Of a stretch of 64,000 bases of DNA, positions 1 to 7,710 are shown piece by piece. The notes beneath the pieces were generated by a model. The model worked only from the letters and a program-made list of their open reading frames with translations, was not told the DNA's origin and searched no databases. Each line of letters opens with the position of its first letter. Position 1 is the first letter of the stretch. The DNA comes from Pseudorhodoferax sp. Leaf267 (lineage in GTDB: Bacteria; Pseudomonadota; Gammaproteobacteria; Burkholderiales; Burkholderiaceae_C). The position numbers and the translations under genes were made by a program. The stretch lies in contig NZ_LMMV01000002.1 of NCBI RefSeq assembly GCF_001422405.1, positions 124,001-188,000 of the forward strand. The letters are read 5' to 3'.

Positions 1-690
1 GCCGCGGAGCGCGCGCTGTCACGTCTGAAGTCGCGCAAGATTGCGACCACCGAATGCCCGGTGCTGTTCGAGTCGCCTCTGGCCGCCGGCCTGCTGGGCG
101 GGTTCGTGCAAGCCGTGAGTGGCGGCGCCCTCTACCGGCGCAGCACCTTCCTGCTCGACTCGCTGGGCAAGCGCGTCTTTCCGAAGCACATCGACCTGCT
201 CGAAGACCCGTTCGTGCCGCGCGGCAAGGGCAGCTCGCCCTTCGATGAAGAGGGCGTCAAGGTGGCGGCACGCACCGTGGTCGACGCGGGCCGCGTCGAA
301 GGGTATTTCCTGAGCACCTACTCGGCACGCAAGTTGGGCATGCGCAGCACGGGCAATGCGGGCGGCTCGCACAACCTCGTGCTGCGCTCGCGCCAGACCA
401 AGCCCGGCGACGACCTGAAGGCTATGCTGCACAAGCTGGGGACCGGCCTGTTCGTGATCGAGCTCATGGGGCAGGGCGTGAACTACGTGACCGGCGACTA
501 CTCGCGCGGCGCGAGCGGCTTCTGGGTCGAGAACGGCGAGATCGCGTTTCCGGTCGAGGAGATCACCATCGCCGGCAACCTCAAGGACATGTTCCAGGGC
601 ATCACCGCCGTGGGCGCAGACGCCTACAACTACGGTGCCAAGACCGTGGGCTCGATCCTGGTCAACCGCATGAAGCTGGCCGGCAGCTGA
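1..690 (+). CDS. pmbA: PmbA/TldE metallopeptidase-family protein, C-terminal part
   Basis: The reading frame is open from base 1, so the gene begins before the window; about 229 residues remain. The sequence (CPVLFESPLAAGLLGGF, then LLDSLGKRVFP, and VEEITIAGNLKDMF near the end) is the C-terminal domain of PmbA/TldE. This is the partner of TldD in a cytoplasmic protease that matures modified peptides and degrades antitoxins in enterobacteria. The HEXXH metal site of the family lies in TldD, so its absence here is expected. The gene converges on the minus-strand gene that ends at 704, leaving only 13 bp between them. Confidence 0.93.
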   Translation, partial: AAERALSRLKSRKIATTECPVLFESPLAAGLLGGFVQAVSGGALYRRSTFLLDSLGKRVFPKHIDLLEDPFVPRGKGSSPFDEEGVKVAARTVVDAGRVEGYFLSTYSARKLGMRSTGNAGGSHNLVLRSRQTKPGDDLKAMLHKLGTGLFVIELMGQGVNYVTGDYSRGASGFWVENGEIAFPVEEITIAGNLKDMFQGITAVGADAYNYGAKTVGSILVNRMKLAGS

Positions 691-703
691 AGCCGGCGCA
701 CGC

Positions 704-2488
704 TCACTGATCCTGCCGGCGCTCGCGGCCGTCCTGGCGGAACCGGGGGTCGCCGGCCATGGGTCGCTGCGGCGCTTGCTGCTGCGGCTGCTGGGCACGA
801 CGCTGCTGCTCCTGCTGAGCGCGCATCGCCTCCTGCTGGCGCTGCTGCATCTGGCGCTGCTGTGCATCCTGCTGCTCGCGCATGAAGCGCTCCTGCTGGC
901 GGTGCGGCTCCTGCATCTGCCGTTGCTGCTGGTCCTGCTGTTGACGCAGCTGTTGCAGTTGCTGCGCCTGCTGGTCCTGCAACTGGCGCTGCTGCTGGCG
1001 TGCTGAGAACTCGCGCTGGCGTTGCTCCTGCAGCACCTGCTGGTGCCGCTGGTGCAATTCGTTGTTGGATTCGTCCTGCGACTGCTGATGGCGCCGCCAT
1101 TGCTGCTGCTGCTGTTGCAGGCCTTGCTGCTGCAGTTGCTGCTGCTCGCGCTGCCAACGCTCACGGCGGTCCTGGTCATCGTCGCGGCCCCCACGGCCGT
1201 CGCGGCCGGGCTGCATGCCGGGTCCTGGCGCAGGCAAGCCCAGCTGAGCGCCAACCATCGGTGGTCGCTCGCGTCGCGTGCTGCGCACGCCATCGTCGGG
1301 CCGCATGTCGCGCAGCGGCGTGGTCGTCACGGCTTCCGGGCGGCGCTCGAACTGGTAGCGCGGTGGCTGGCCGCCGCCGGGCCGCGCATAGCCGCGGTTC
1401 ACGCGGTCCAGATAGCGCTGGCTGGCGCCGAACGGCGGCCGCCAGGCCTCGCCGGGCGCGAGCGGGAACCAGTCGGCACCAGGCGCCTGGGCGCGCCCTG
1501 GCGGTGGCCGATGCCCCGGTGTGCCCGCGAAGCCGACCAGGGCTGGCGCGTAGGCCGGGCGGCGCGTGATCGGGCCGGGGACCCAGCCCCAGCGCGAGCC
1601 GGTCTGCACCCAGCGGCCATAGTGGAAGGGCGCAAAGCCCCAGCGCGCGTCATCGATCCAGGTCCAGCCCCAGGGGTGGACCCAGCGCCACTGGCCGTAG
1701 CGGTAGGGCGCCCAGTCGGCAACGGTCACGCGCGGGTACCACACGGTGCCATAGCTCACGTCGTTGACCCACTCGCCGTGCGCGTCGAGTTCCTGGTAGC
1801 CGATGGTTTCGCGCGACACATAGCGCGCACTGACGGACTGCTCTTCGGCCCGCATGCGGTCCGCCGCCCATTGGTCCAGGCCATCGCGGGCGCCCAGCCC
1901 CATCACGTCGAGTGCCAGCAGCTGCCGGCCGGCGTAGCGCGCCTGGCGTGGCGCGACGAGTGGCGACGACTGGCCGTTCTCGCCGTAGACCGTGACGGCG
2001 CCGGAGCGCACGCCGACGGCCGTGGTGTCGCCGGCCGGGTCGGCGTCGATCCTGAATTCGCCAGGGCGGTCGACCACCATGGCCAGGTTGCCCGTGTTGA
2101 CCTCGACGCGTTCGTTCGCCGCCAGTTCGCGCACGGACAGGTTCAGGCTGCCGTCGGCGAGGACCAGGCGCAAGGTCGCATCGTCCAGCGCGCCGATCTC
2201 CAGTTGGGCCGGGCCCTGCAGGCGCAGCGCGCTGGCGCCGGCATGGAGCTCGGTGCGGCTGCCGGCCGGCAGCCGGATGCGGTCACCGGCAGTCAGCGGC
2301 CAGTTCGCCTCGGCGCTCTGCCAGTCGTTGCTGCCCGCATGGGCCCATTGCGCGCCCGCGTCGGACAGCGACATGCGCGCGACGCGGTCCGGCGGGTCTT
2401 CCTGGGCCGTGGCCAGCGAGGCCGCGATCAGGCAGCCCAGGCCCAGTGCCAGGCGCGTCGCCCAGCGCTTCCAGACGGTTGTGGCCAT
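704..2488 (-). CDS. Secreted FecR/DUF6600-like protein with Gln-rich tail
   Basis: 594 residues. An N-terminal signal peptide (hydrophobic stretch ending near LATAQ, about residue 29) precedes a FecR-like beta region (about 60-190). A Trp/Tyr/Gly-rich block (about 220-320; repeated units such as YGQWRWV, WGFAPFHYGRW and GWVPGP) matches the DUF6600 type. The last 170 or so residues are low complexity, dominated by Gln with Arg and Glu, and encoded by long CAG/CTG-rich runs. Members are predicted periplasmic or outer-membrane proteins of unknown function, often misnamed as chromosome-partitioning proteins. It stands alone on its strand. The Q-rich tail suggests an extended or coiled-coil segment; no enzymatic residues are recognised. 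Confidence 0.85.
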   Translation of the reverse strand: MATTVWKRWATRLALGLGCLIAASLATAQEDPPDRVARMSLSDAGAQWAHAGSNDWQSAEANWPLTAGDRIRLPAGSRTELHAGASALRLQGPAQLEIGALDDATLRLVLADGSLNLSVRELAANERVEVNTGNLAMVVDRPGEFRIDADPAGDTTAVGVRSGAVTVYGENGQSSPLVAPRQARYAGRQLLALDVMGLGARDGLDQWAADRMRAEEQSVSARYVSRETIGYQELDAHGEWVNDVSYGTVWYPRVTVADWAPYRYGQWRWVHPWGWTWIDDARWGFAPFHYGRWVQTGSRWGWVPGPITRRPAYAPALVGFAGTPGHRPPPGRAQAPGADWFPLAPGEAWRPPFGASQRYLDRVNRGYARPGGGQPPRYQFERRPEAVTTTPLRDMRPDDGVRSTRRERPPMVGAQLGLPAPGPGMQPGRDGRGGRDDDQDRRERWQREQQQLQQQGLQQQQQQWRRHQQSQDESNNELHQRHQQVLQEQRQREFSARQQQRQLQDQQAQQLQQLRQQQDQQQRQMQEPHRQQERFMREQQDAQQRQMQQRQQEAMRAQQEQQRRAQQPQQQAPQRPMAGDPRFRQDGRERRQDQ

Positions 2489-2568
2489 GTTGCCTCCTTG
2501 TCCGTTTAGAACGTGCGAACCCCGGCTTTGGTTCGCCTGGCGATTGCAAAGACCTGTAAAGACCGGTG

Positions 2569-3027
2569 TCAGCCGGCCAGCGCCTGCTTGACGGCGGCCG
2601 ATACCTGCGACATCTCGGCCTTGCCGGCGAATTCCGTCTTGGCAGCGGCCATGACGCGGCCCATGTCGCCGGGCCCCTTGGCTTGCAGCCGGGCCACGAT
2701 CTCGCGCACGCCGGCCAGTACGGCCTCGGCGTCCAGGCGCTCGGGCAGGTAGACCTGCAGCACCAGCAGCTCGGATGCTTCCTTGTCGGCCAGATCCTGC
2801 CGGCCGGCCTGCTGGAACGCGGCGATCGAGTCCTTGCGCTGCTTGATCAGCTTGTCGACGATGGCCACGACAGCGGCATCGTCCAGCGTCACGCGCTCAT
2901 CGACTTCCTTTTGCTTGAGTGCGGCCAGCAGCAGTCGGATGGTGCCCAGCCGCTCGGCATCCTTGGCGCGCATGGCGTCCTTCATGTCGGCGGTGATGCG
3001 GTCCTTCAGCGAGAGAGGGGTGTCCAT
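2569..3027 (-). CDS. yqeY: GatB/YqeY-domain protein
   Basis: 152 residues, the usual length for free-standing YqeY. The start LSLKDRITADMKDAMRAKD, the segment AALKQKEVDER and the end GRVMAAAKTEF identify the domain, which resembles the tRNA-binding tail of GatB amidotransferase. Its cellular role is not settled. I chose the ATG at 3027 because AAGGAG lies 9 bases upstream; an in-frame start at 3087 would overlap the rpsU terminator. It follows rpsU on the same strand, an arrangement common in proteobacteria, but a terminator separates the two. Confidence 0.9.
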   Translation of the reverse strand: MDTPLSLKDRITADMKDAMRAKDAERLGTIRLLLAALKQKEVDERVTLDDAAVVAIVDKLIKQRKDSIAAFQQAGRQDLADKEASELLVLQVYLPERLDAEAVLAGVREIVARLQAKGPGDMGRVMAAAKTEFAGKAEMSQVSAAVKQALAG

Positions 3028-3068
3028 GGCGAAATCTCCTTGTGAAACGAACAGGCCTGAAAAGACAA

Positions 3069-3099
3069 AAGCCCGCGCTGGGTGCACCAGGGCGGGCTT
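3069..3099 (-). terminator. Intrinsic terminator after rpsU
   Basis: An 8-bp perfect stem AAGCCCGC/GCGGGCTT (3069-3076 with 3092-3099) is followed on the minus strand by TTTGTCTTTTC. It lies between the rpsU stop at 3120 and the yqeY start at 3027, so it probably reduces read-through from the ribosomal gene into yqeY. Confidence 0.75.
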
Positions 3100-3119
3100 G
3101 CGGTCAGCGATGACCCGGG

Positions 3120-3332
3120 TCAGTACAGCTTCTTGGGCAGCTGCATGGACCGCACGCGCTTGTAGTGGCGCTTGACCGCAGCGGCCTTCTTGCGCTTGCG
3201 CTCGGCCGTGGGCTTTTCGTAGAACTCGCGGGCACGCAGGTCGGTCAGCAGGCCCAGTTTTTCGATGGTGCGCTTGAAGCGGCGCAGCGCGACGTCAAAC
3301 GGCTCGTTCTCTTTAACGCGAATGGTGGTCAT
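3120..3332 (-). CDS. rpsU: 30S ribosomal protein S21
   Basis: 70 residues, full length. It begins [20 protein letters not shown], contains the basic stretch [16 protein letters not shown] and ends QLPKKLY, as beta-proteobacterial S21 does. S21 is a small-subunit protein that helps base-pairing with the Shine-Dalgarno sequence. It has its own promoter-like TATAAT box about 105 bp upstream and a terminator downstream. Confidence 0.97.
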
Positions 3333-3437
3333 GTATCGGTTGGCTTGAATTTGGCAGGGGAAGATCAGGCCCCGGGCCGGGTGTCCTCAACTGAAACTTT
3401 TTGTGGCCCGCTGAGGGAAGGCCGAAGTTAGCCGCGC

Positions 3438-3443
3438 ATTATA
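3438..3443 (-). promoter_or_regulatory. Candidate -10 box of the rpsU promoter
   Basis: The minus strand reads exactly TATAAT here, just past the stop codon of the upstream minus-strand gene (3451). The hexamer 17 bases further upstream is only a weak match to a sigma-70 -35 box. If used, rpsU has a leader of about 100 bases. Confidence 0.45.
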
Positions 3444-3450
3444 GCCAGAT

Positions 3451-4674
3451 TCAGATGGCTGCCAGGGCCTGCGCGCAGCTGAAGGCGCTGGCCCAGGCCC
3501 ACTGGAAGTTGTAGCCGCCCAGCCAGCCGGTCACGTCCACCACTTCGCCGATGAAGTACAGGCCGGGCTGCTTCGATTCCATGGTCTGCGACGACAGGTC
3601 GCGCGTGTCCACGCCGCCAGCCGTGACCTCGGCCTTGCGGTAGCCCTCGGTGCCGGTGGGCACGAGGCTCCAGCCGTGCAGGCTGTCAGCCAATGCGGCC
3701 AGCATCTTGTCAGGAACCTCGTTCACGGGCCGCTCCCAGGCCGGCTGGCGTTGCGACCAAGCGGCCGCCAGCCGGGCGGGCAGGCGCTCGGCCAGCACTT
3801 TGGCCAGCAGCCTGCGCGACGCGAGCTTGGCCTGCGGCAGCGCCGCATGCAGGTCGGCCCCCGGCGCCAAGTCCAGGGCCACGGGCGTCTGGGGCTTCCA
3901 ATAACTGGAGATCTGCAGCACGGCCGGGCCGCTCAGGCCGCGGTGCGTGAACAGCAGGTCTTCGGAAAAGCTGGCCTTGTCGCGCCGCGCGCCGGTGGCG
4001 ATCTCCACGGGCAGCGACAGTCCGGCCAGTTCAGCGAAAGGCTTCCACTGCTCGGCATCGAAGGTCAGCGGGACCAGTGCGGGGCGCGTGTCCACCAGGC
4101 GCAAGCCGAACTGGCGCGCGGCGCGGTAGCCGAAGTCGCTCGCGCCGATCTTGGGGATCGACAGTCCACCGGTCGCGATGACCAGTGAGCGGCCCTGCAC
4201 CGAGCCGCGGTCGGTGTCCAGTGCATAGCGCGCCTGGCCGTCGGCCACGCTGCGTATCTCGCGCACGCCGCAGGGCTGCCAGCGCGTCACGCTGCCGCCC
4301 GCTGCGCCGGCCTCGCATTCGCGCAGCAGCAGGTCGATGAGGTCTTCGGCCGATCGGTCGCAGAACAACTGGCCTTTGTGCTTCTCGTGGTAGCCGATGC
4401 CATCGCGCTGGAGCAGCGCGATGAATTGCTGCGGTTGGTAGCGGGACAGGGCGCCGCGGCAGAAGTGCGGGTTCTCGCTCAGGAAATTGCGCGGGCCGAC
4501 ATCGACGTTCGTGAAATTGGCGCGCCCGCCGCCCGAGATGCGGACCTTTTCGGCGACCTTTTCGCTATGGTCCAGCAGCAGCACGTGCAGCCCGCGCTGC
4601 TGGGCGACGCCCGCGCAGAACAGGCCGGCAGCGCCTGCGCCGACGACGATGGCGTCAAAAGTGGGGGTGTTCAT
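3451..4674 (-). CDS. BaiN/HI0933-family FAD-dependent oxidoreductase
   Basis: 407 residues. The N-terminal dinucleotide-binding fold (AIVVGAGAAGLFCAG, residues about 7-21), the GGGRANFTN motif and the C-terminal WLGGYNFQWAWASA segment are diagnostic of the YhiN/HI0933/BaiN family. These are flavoproteins, mostly of unknown substrate; the named BaiN reduces bile-acid intermediates in clostridia, so that name does not predict the substrate here. I chose the ATG at 4674 because the FAD motif follows directly; an upstream in-frame start at 4743 would run into the divergent gene. Only 7 bp separate this start from the divergent PqqD-like gene. Confidence 0.88.
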   Translation of the reverse strand: MNTPTFDAIVVGAGAAGLFCAGVAQQRGLHVLLLDHSEKVAEKVRISGGGRANFTNVDVGPRNFLSENPHFCRGALSRYQPQQFIALLQRDGIGYHEKHKGQLFCDRSAEDLIDLLLRECEAGAAGGSVTRWQPCGVREIRSVADGQARYALDTDRGSVQGRSLVIATGGLSIPKIGASDFGYRAARQFGLRLVDTRPALVPLTFDAEQWKPFAELAGLSLPVEIATGARRDKASFSEDLLFTHRGLSGPAVLQISSYWKPQTPVALDLAPGADLHAALPQAKLASRRLLAKVLAERLPARLAAAWSQRQPAWERPVNEVPDKMLAALADSLHGWSLVPTGTEGYRKAEVTAGGVDTRDLSSQTMESKQPGLYFIGEVVDVTGWLGGYNFQWAWASAFSCAQALAAI

Positions 4675-4681
4675 CGCGGGT

Positions 4682-4978
4682 ATGCTAGTTGCTGTGACTT
4701 CTGGACCAAATCCCGCATTCGATTTGCACGCGGCATGGCGCATTGCGCCCGACGCCGAGCTCCGTTTCCGCTTCTGGAACGAGGAATGCGTGCTCTACCA
4801 CGGCGCCGCTGGCAACACGCACCTCGTTCCCGAGCCTGTCGGGCGGCTGCTGCAGGCGCTGGCCGGTGCGGCCAACTCGGTCCATGGCCTGTCGGAACTG
4901 GTCGACCTGCATGTGGACGACGTCACGAAGTCCATGCAGGAGATGCGCCGGCTGGGCATCGCCGAGTTCGCGGCATGA
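4682..4978 (+). CDS. PqqD-like peptide chaperone of an HPr-rel-A-type system
   Basis: 98 residues. It reads like PqqD/RRE proteins: FRFWNEECVLYHGAAGNTHLV followed by a helix rich in Leu (PVGRLLQALAG) and a C-terminal winged-helix segment. Such proteins bind the leader of a ribosomally made peptide and present it to a modifying enzyme. It is the first gene of a unit; its stop codon overlaps the kinase start (ATGA). It fits the family NCBI calls HPr-rel-A system PqqD family peptide chaperone. The ATG at 4682 leaves 7 bp to the divergent oxidoreductase; a GTG at 4694 is an alternative start. Any promoter must therefore lie within the oxidoreductase gene. Confidence 0.82.
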   Translation: MLVAVTSGPNPAFDLHAAWRIAPDAELRFRFWNEECVLYHGAAGNTHLVPEPVGRLLQALAGAANSVHGLSELVDLHVDDVTKSMQEMRRLGIAEFAA

Positions 4979-5877
4979 GATTGGGCGAGCTGTCGGACGC
5001 AGCCCTGCGCGCTGCCTTGCGCGATGAGGGCCTGATCGTCGCCACCGGCCCGTTCCGCTTCCGCATCAGATCGCGCACCGAGCAGGTATTCCGCGGCCTG
5101 CGCCGGCTGTATCCGGAGTTCGAGATCTTCGAGCAGGGCTTCAGCGACTACGCCGTTCGCGTCGACCGCGTGGCCGGGCTGCGCGGGCACCTGCGGCCCC
5201 AGGTGGCTTTCCAGTTCGATGGCTTCGAGCCCTTCAAGCCCCTGCCGGCCAACCACGCCTACGCCTTGCTGGAGTGGGGCATGAACTGGAGCATGTCGTC
5301 CCACGGCCACCACTACCTGCTGCTGCACGCGGCCGTGCTGGAGCGCAACGGCCACGCCATCGTGCTGCCGGGCGACCCCGGCGCCGGCAAGAGCACCCTG
5401 ACCGCTGCGCTGTCGCTGAGTGGCTACCGTTTGCTGTCCGACGAGATGGCGCTGATCGACCGCGATACGGGCTTGCTGATGCCGCTGGCGCGGCCTGTGG
5501 GGCTCAAGAACAAGTCCATCGACATCGTTCGCGCCTATTCCAAGGACGCCGTGCTGGGCGAGGTGGCCCACGACACCCACAAGGGCTCGGTCGCCCACCT
5601 GCGGCCGCCCGCTGCCAGCGTGCGGGCATCGGACGCCAGCGCCAGACCCGCCTTCATCGTGTTCCCGCGTTGGGAGGAGGGCGCCGAGCTCGTGCTGACG
5701 CCGTGCGCCAAGTCCGCGGCCTTCATGCGCACGGCCCAGCATGCCTTCAACTATGAGCTGCTGGGCAGCACGGGCTATGACCTGATGGCCGACCTGATCG
5801 AGCGCTGCGCCTGCCATGAACTGCGCTACTCGCGCCTGCCCGACGCCATCGCGATGTTCGACGGATTGACGCGATGA
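4975..5877 (+). CDS. HprK-related kinase A
   Basis: 300 residues. The C-terminal half has the HPr-kinase fold: YLLLHAAVLERNGHAIVLPGD, Walker A GDPGAGKS (133-140) and SDEMALID (155-162) after it. The N-terminal 100 residues are unlike HprK. In true HprK this fold phosphorylates Ser46 of HPr; relatives in lasso-peptide clusters phosphorylate a peptide. The start is set by the ATGA overlap with the PqqD-like gene, and the stop overlaps the next gene in the same way, so translation is probably coupled. No HPr gene lies in the window, so the substrate is unknown; the secreted protein at 7064-7654 is a positional candidate only. Confidence 0.85.
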   Translation: MRLGELSDAALRAALRDEGLIVATGPFRFRIRSRTEQVFRGLRRLYPEFEIFEQGFSDYAVRVDRVAGLRGHLRPQVAFQFDGFEPFKPLPANHAYALLEWGMNWSMSSHGHHYLLLHAAVLERNGHAIVLPGDPGAGKSTLTAALSLSGYRLLSDEMALIDRDTGLLMPLARPVGLKNKSIDIVRAYSKDAVLGEVAHDTHKGSVAHLRPPAASVRASDASARPAFIVFPRWEEGAELVLTPCAKSAAFMRTAQHAFNYELLGSTGYDLMADLIERCACHELRYSRLPDAIAMFDGLTR

Positions 5878-6935
5878 GCTGGCTGCAGTCTCCGCTGCTG
5901 CGGGCCTTGCGCGACCCGGCCGTGATGGCCGGCTTCGGCGCCCCGCAATGGGACCTGGCGCTGCGCCAGGCCCGCTCGGCGGACCTGCTCGGGCGGCTGG
6001 CGGCGCTGGCCCGGCAGCATGACGGCCTGCTCTCCTGCCTGCCCGCGCCCGTGTTGCGACATTTCTCGGCCGCCCAAAGCGTGGTCACGCGGCAGCACAA
6101 GGCCGTGCACTGGGAAACGCAGCAGATTGCGCAGACCCTGCTGCCAACCGGCGCGCCCATGCTGCTGCTCAAAGGCGCGGCCTACGCCATGGCCGATGCC
6201 CCCGCCGCACTGGGGCGCACGTTCTCGGACATCGACATCCTGGTGCCCAAGGCGCAGCTGGACGAGGTCGAAAGCGCGCTGATTCTGGACGGCTGGCTGA
6301 CCGCGACCAGCGACGCCTACGACCAGCGCTACTACCGGAGGTGGATGCACGAACTGCCGCCAATGACGCACCTGGAGCGCCAGACCACGCTGGACGTGCA
6401 CCACGCGATCCTGCCGGAGACCGCGCGCATCCGCAGCCGGCCCGAGCTGCTGCTGGCTGCCATGCAGCCGGTGCCCGGCTTTGCCAACGTCCATGTGCCG
6501 GCGCCCACCGACCAGATCCTGCACTCGGCCTGCCACTTGTTCCATGAGGGCGAATGGGGCCATGGTTTGCGCGACCTGAGCGACTTGGACCTGCTGTTGC
6601 GCGCCAACGGCACGTCCGAAAAGGCGGGCCACGCGCTGCTGGCGCGCGCGCAAGCGCTGAATCTCACGATTCCCCTTGCCTATGCCGTTCGTTGCGCGCA
6701 CCGCGTATTCCAGACGCCGCTGCCGCAGGAGCTGCTGGCGCGGCTGCGCGATCGGTCCTGGATGGACGCTCTGTTCCTCCAGGCGGTGTCCACGGCCCAT
6801 GCGTCCATGGCGAGCCCTGCCTCGCCGTGGGCGCGACGCATTTTGTACATCCGCAGCCACTGGCTGCGCATGCCGCTGCATTTGCTGTTGCCGCACTTGG
6901 CACATCAAGCGTTCAAACGTGAAAAAGATACGTAA
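5874..6935 (+). CDS. PF14907-type nucleotidyltransferase
   Basis: 353 residues. MLLLKGAAYAM (96-106) and GRTFSDIDILVP (114-125, catalytic Asp pair D119/D121) form the nucleotidyltransferase core; the rest is helical with DQILHSACHLFHEGEWGHGLRDLSDLD segments typical of the family. These enzymes accompany lasso-peptide and HPr-rel-A-type clusters, where their acceptor is unknown. The start overlaps the kinase stop (ATGA). Third gene of the unit; 128 bp then separate it from the downstream secreted protein. Confidence 0.85.
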   Translation: MSWLQSPLLRALRDPAVMAGFGAPQWDLALRQARSADLLGRLAALARQHDGLLSCLPAPVLRHFSAAQSVVTRQHKAVHWETQQIAQTLLPTGAPMLLLKGAAYAMADAPAALGRTFSDIDILVPKAQLDEVESALILDGWLTATSDAYDQRYYRRWMHELPPMTHLERQTTLDVHHAILPETARIRSRPELLLAAMQPVPGFANVHVPAPTDQILHSACHLFHEGEWGHGLRDLSDLDLLLRANGTSEKAGHALLARAQALNLTIPLAYAVRCAHRVFQTPLPQELLARLRDRSWMDALFLQAVSTAHASMASPASPWARRILYIRSHWLRMPLHLLLPHLAHQAFKREKDT

Positions 6936-7063
6936 CAGGATGTCGGATTGACTTACAGTCGGTCCCCATCGCAGAGGTGCGGGATCGACAAGGTGTTGAT
7001 TTCAAAGAAAAATCGGATCTGGTTCGATTTTTGCTGACCACCTCGCAAGCAAGAAGGAAAGTC

Positions 7064-7654
7064 ATGCAAGAAATCGAGCAGATCAAGAACTCCGGGCGCC
7101 GCCGGCTGGCCAAAGGTGTGCTGGCCGGGCCTGCCGTACTGGCGTCCATCACGTCCAAGCATGCGTTGGGTGCAACTTACGTTTGTGCCGTGTCTGGCCA
7201 ACAGTCGGGCAATGTCTCACAAGGCAAGAACTCAGCCCCAGTCAATTGCGTTGCCGGTTTCAAGAGCTGGAAAGACCGCGCCAGCGAGTGCGGGAAAAAC
7301 GCTGAGTCGAGGAGCCGCAAAGCACCTGCTGAGTTCGGCGTCATGTACACCGCCCCGCACGACCCCAAGAAGGGCGCACCTCCGCTCGCAGTTGCTGCGA
7401 CCTATCATCAGATTTACAGCAATGTTGCCGGTCTGAGCTACACGCGCGGCGGTGACAACGCGCTGCTGCAGGCAGCCGCCACGGTGTATCTGAATGCGCT
7501 GGAGTGGCCGGTGGACTACCACGTCAAGGCGCCGATGTGCCTGAAATTGTTCGACGTGGCAGCCGGCAACCAGTCGATCCTGGACAACGGCCACAAGACC
7601 TCGTGGGACGCTGGCATGTGCAGGCAGTATCTGAAGACACTGGCAGGGCTGTAA
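7064..7654 (+). CDS. Secreted Cys-containing protein downstream of the kinase cluster
   Basis: 196 residues. I chose the ATG at 7064, preceded by AAGAAGGAAAG, over an upstream in-frame GTG. The N-terminus has a charged region, GRRRLAKG (residues about 11-18) and a short hydrophobic stretch (VLAGPAVLASI), resembling a weak Tat-type signal with a possible cleavage near HALGA. The mature part holds five cysteines (in CAVSG, NCVAG, ECGKN, MCLKL, MCRQY) and no domain I recognise. Its position behind the PqqD/kinase/nucleotidyltransferase genes and before a strong terminator suggests it belongs to the unit, possibly as substrate. That role is inference. Confidence 0.7.
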   Translation: MQEIEQIKNSGRRRLAKGVLAGPAVLASITSKHALGATYVCAVSGQQSGNVSQGKNSAPVNCVAGFKSWKDRASECGKNAESRSRKAPAEFGVMYTAPHDPKKGAPPLAVAATYHQIYSNVAGLSYTRGGDNALLQAAATVYLNALEWPVDYHVKAPMCLKLFDVAAGNQSILDNGHKTSWDAGMCRQYLKTLAGL

Positions 7655-7675
7655 TTCCACCTTCTGCTGCAAAAA

Positions 7676-7702
7676 GGCCCTCAGCGCGATGCGCTGAGGG
7701 CC
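7676..7702. terminator. Bidirectional intrinsic terminator
   Basis: Perfect 12-bp stem GGCCCTCAGCGC/GCGCTGAGGGCC with a GAT loop, followed by TTTTGTCT on the plus strand and preceded by AAAAA (a U-run for the minus strand). It separates the convergent secreted-protein gene and cobA and can stop both transcripts. Confidence 0.9.
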
Positions 7703-7710
7703 TTTTGTCT

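Noticed and set aside
19-1293. Long minus-strand frame opposite pmbA and the DUF6600 gene
   Set aside because: Shadow frame: Ser/Arg/Ala-biased, no domain, covers two convincing genes on the other frames.
3451-4674. Naming the oxidoreductase as a bile-acid enzyme (BaiN)
   Set aside because: Only family membership is visible; the bile-acid role is known from clostridia and the context here does not support it.
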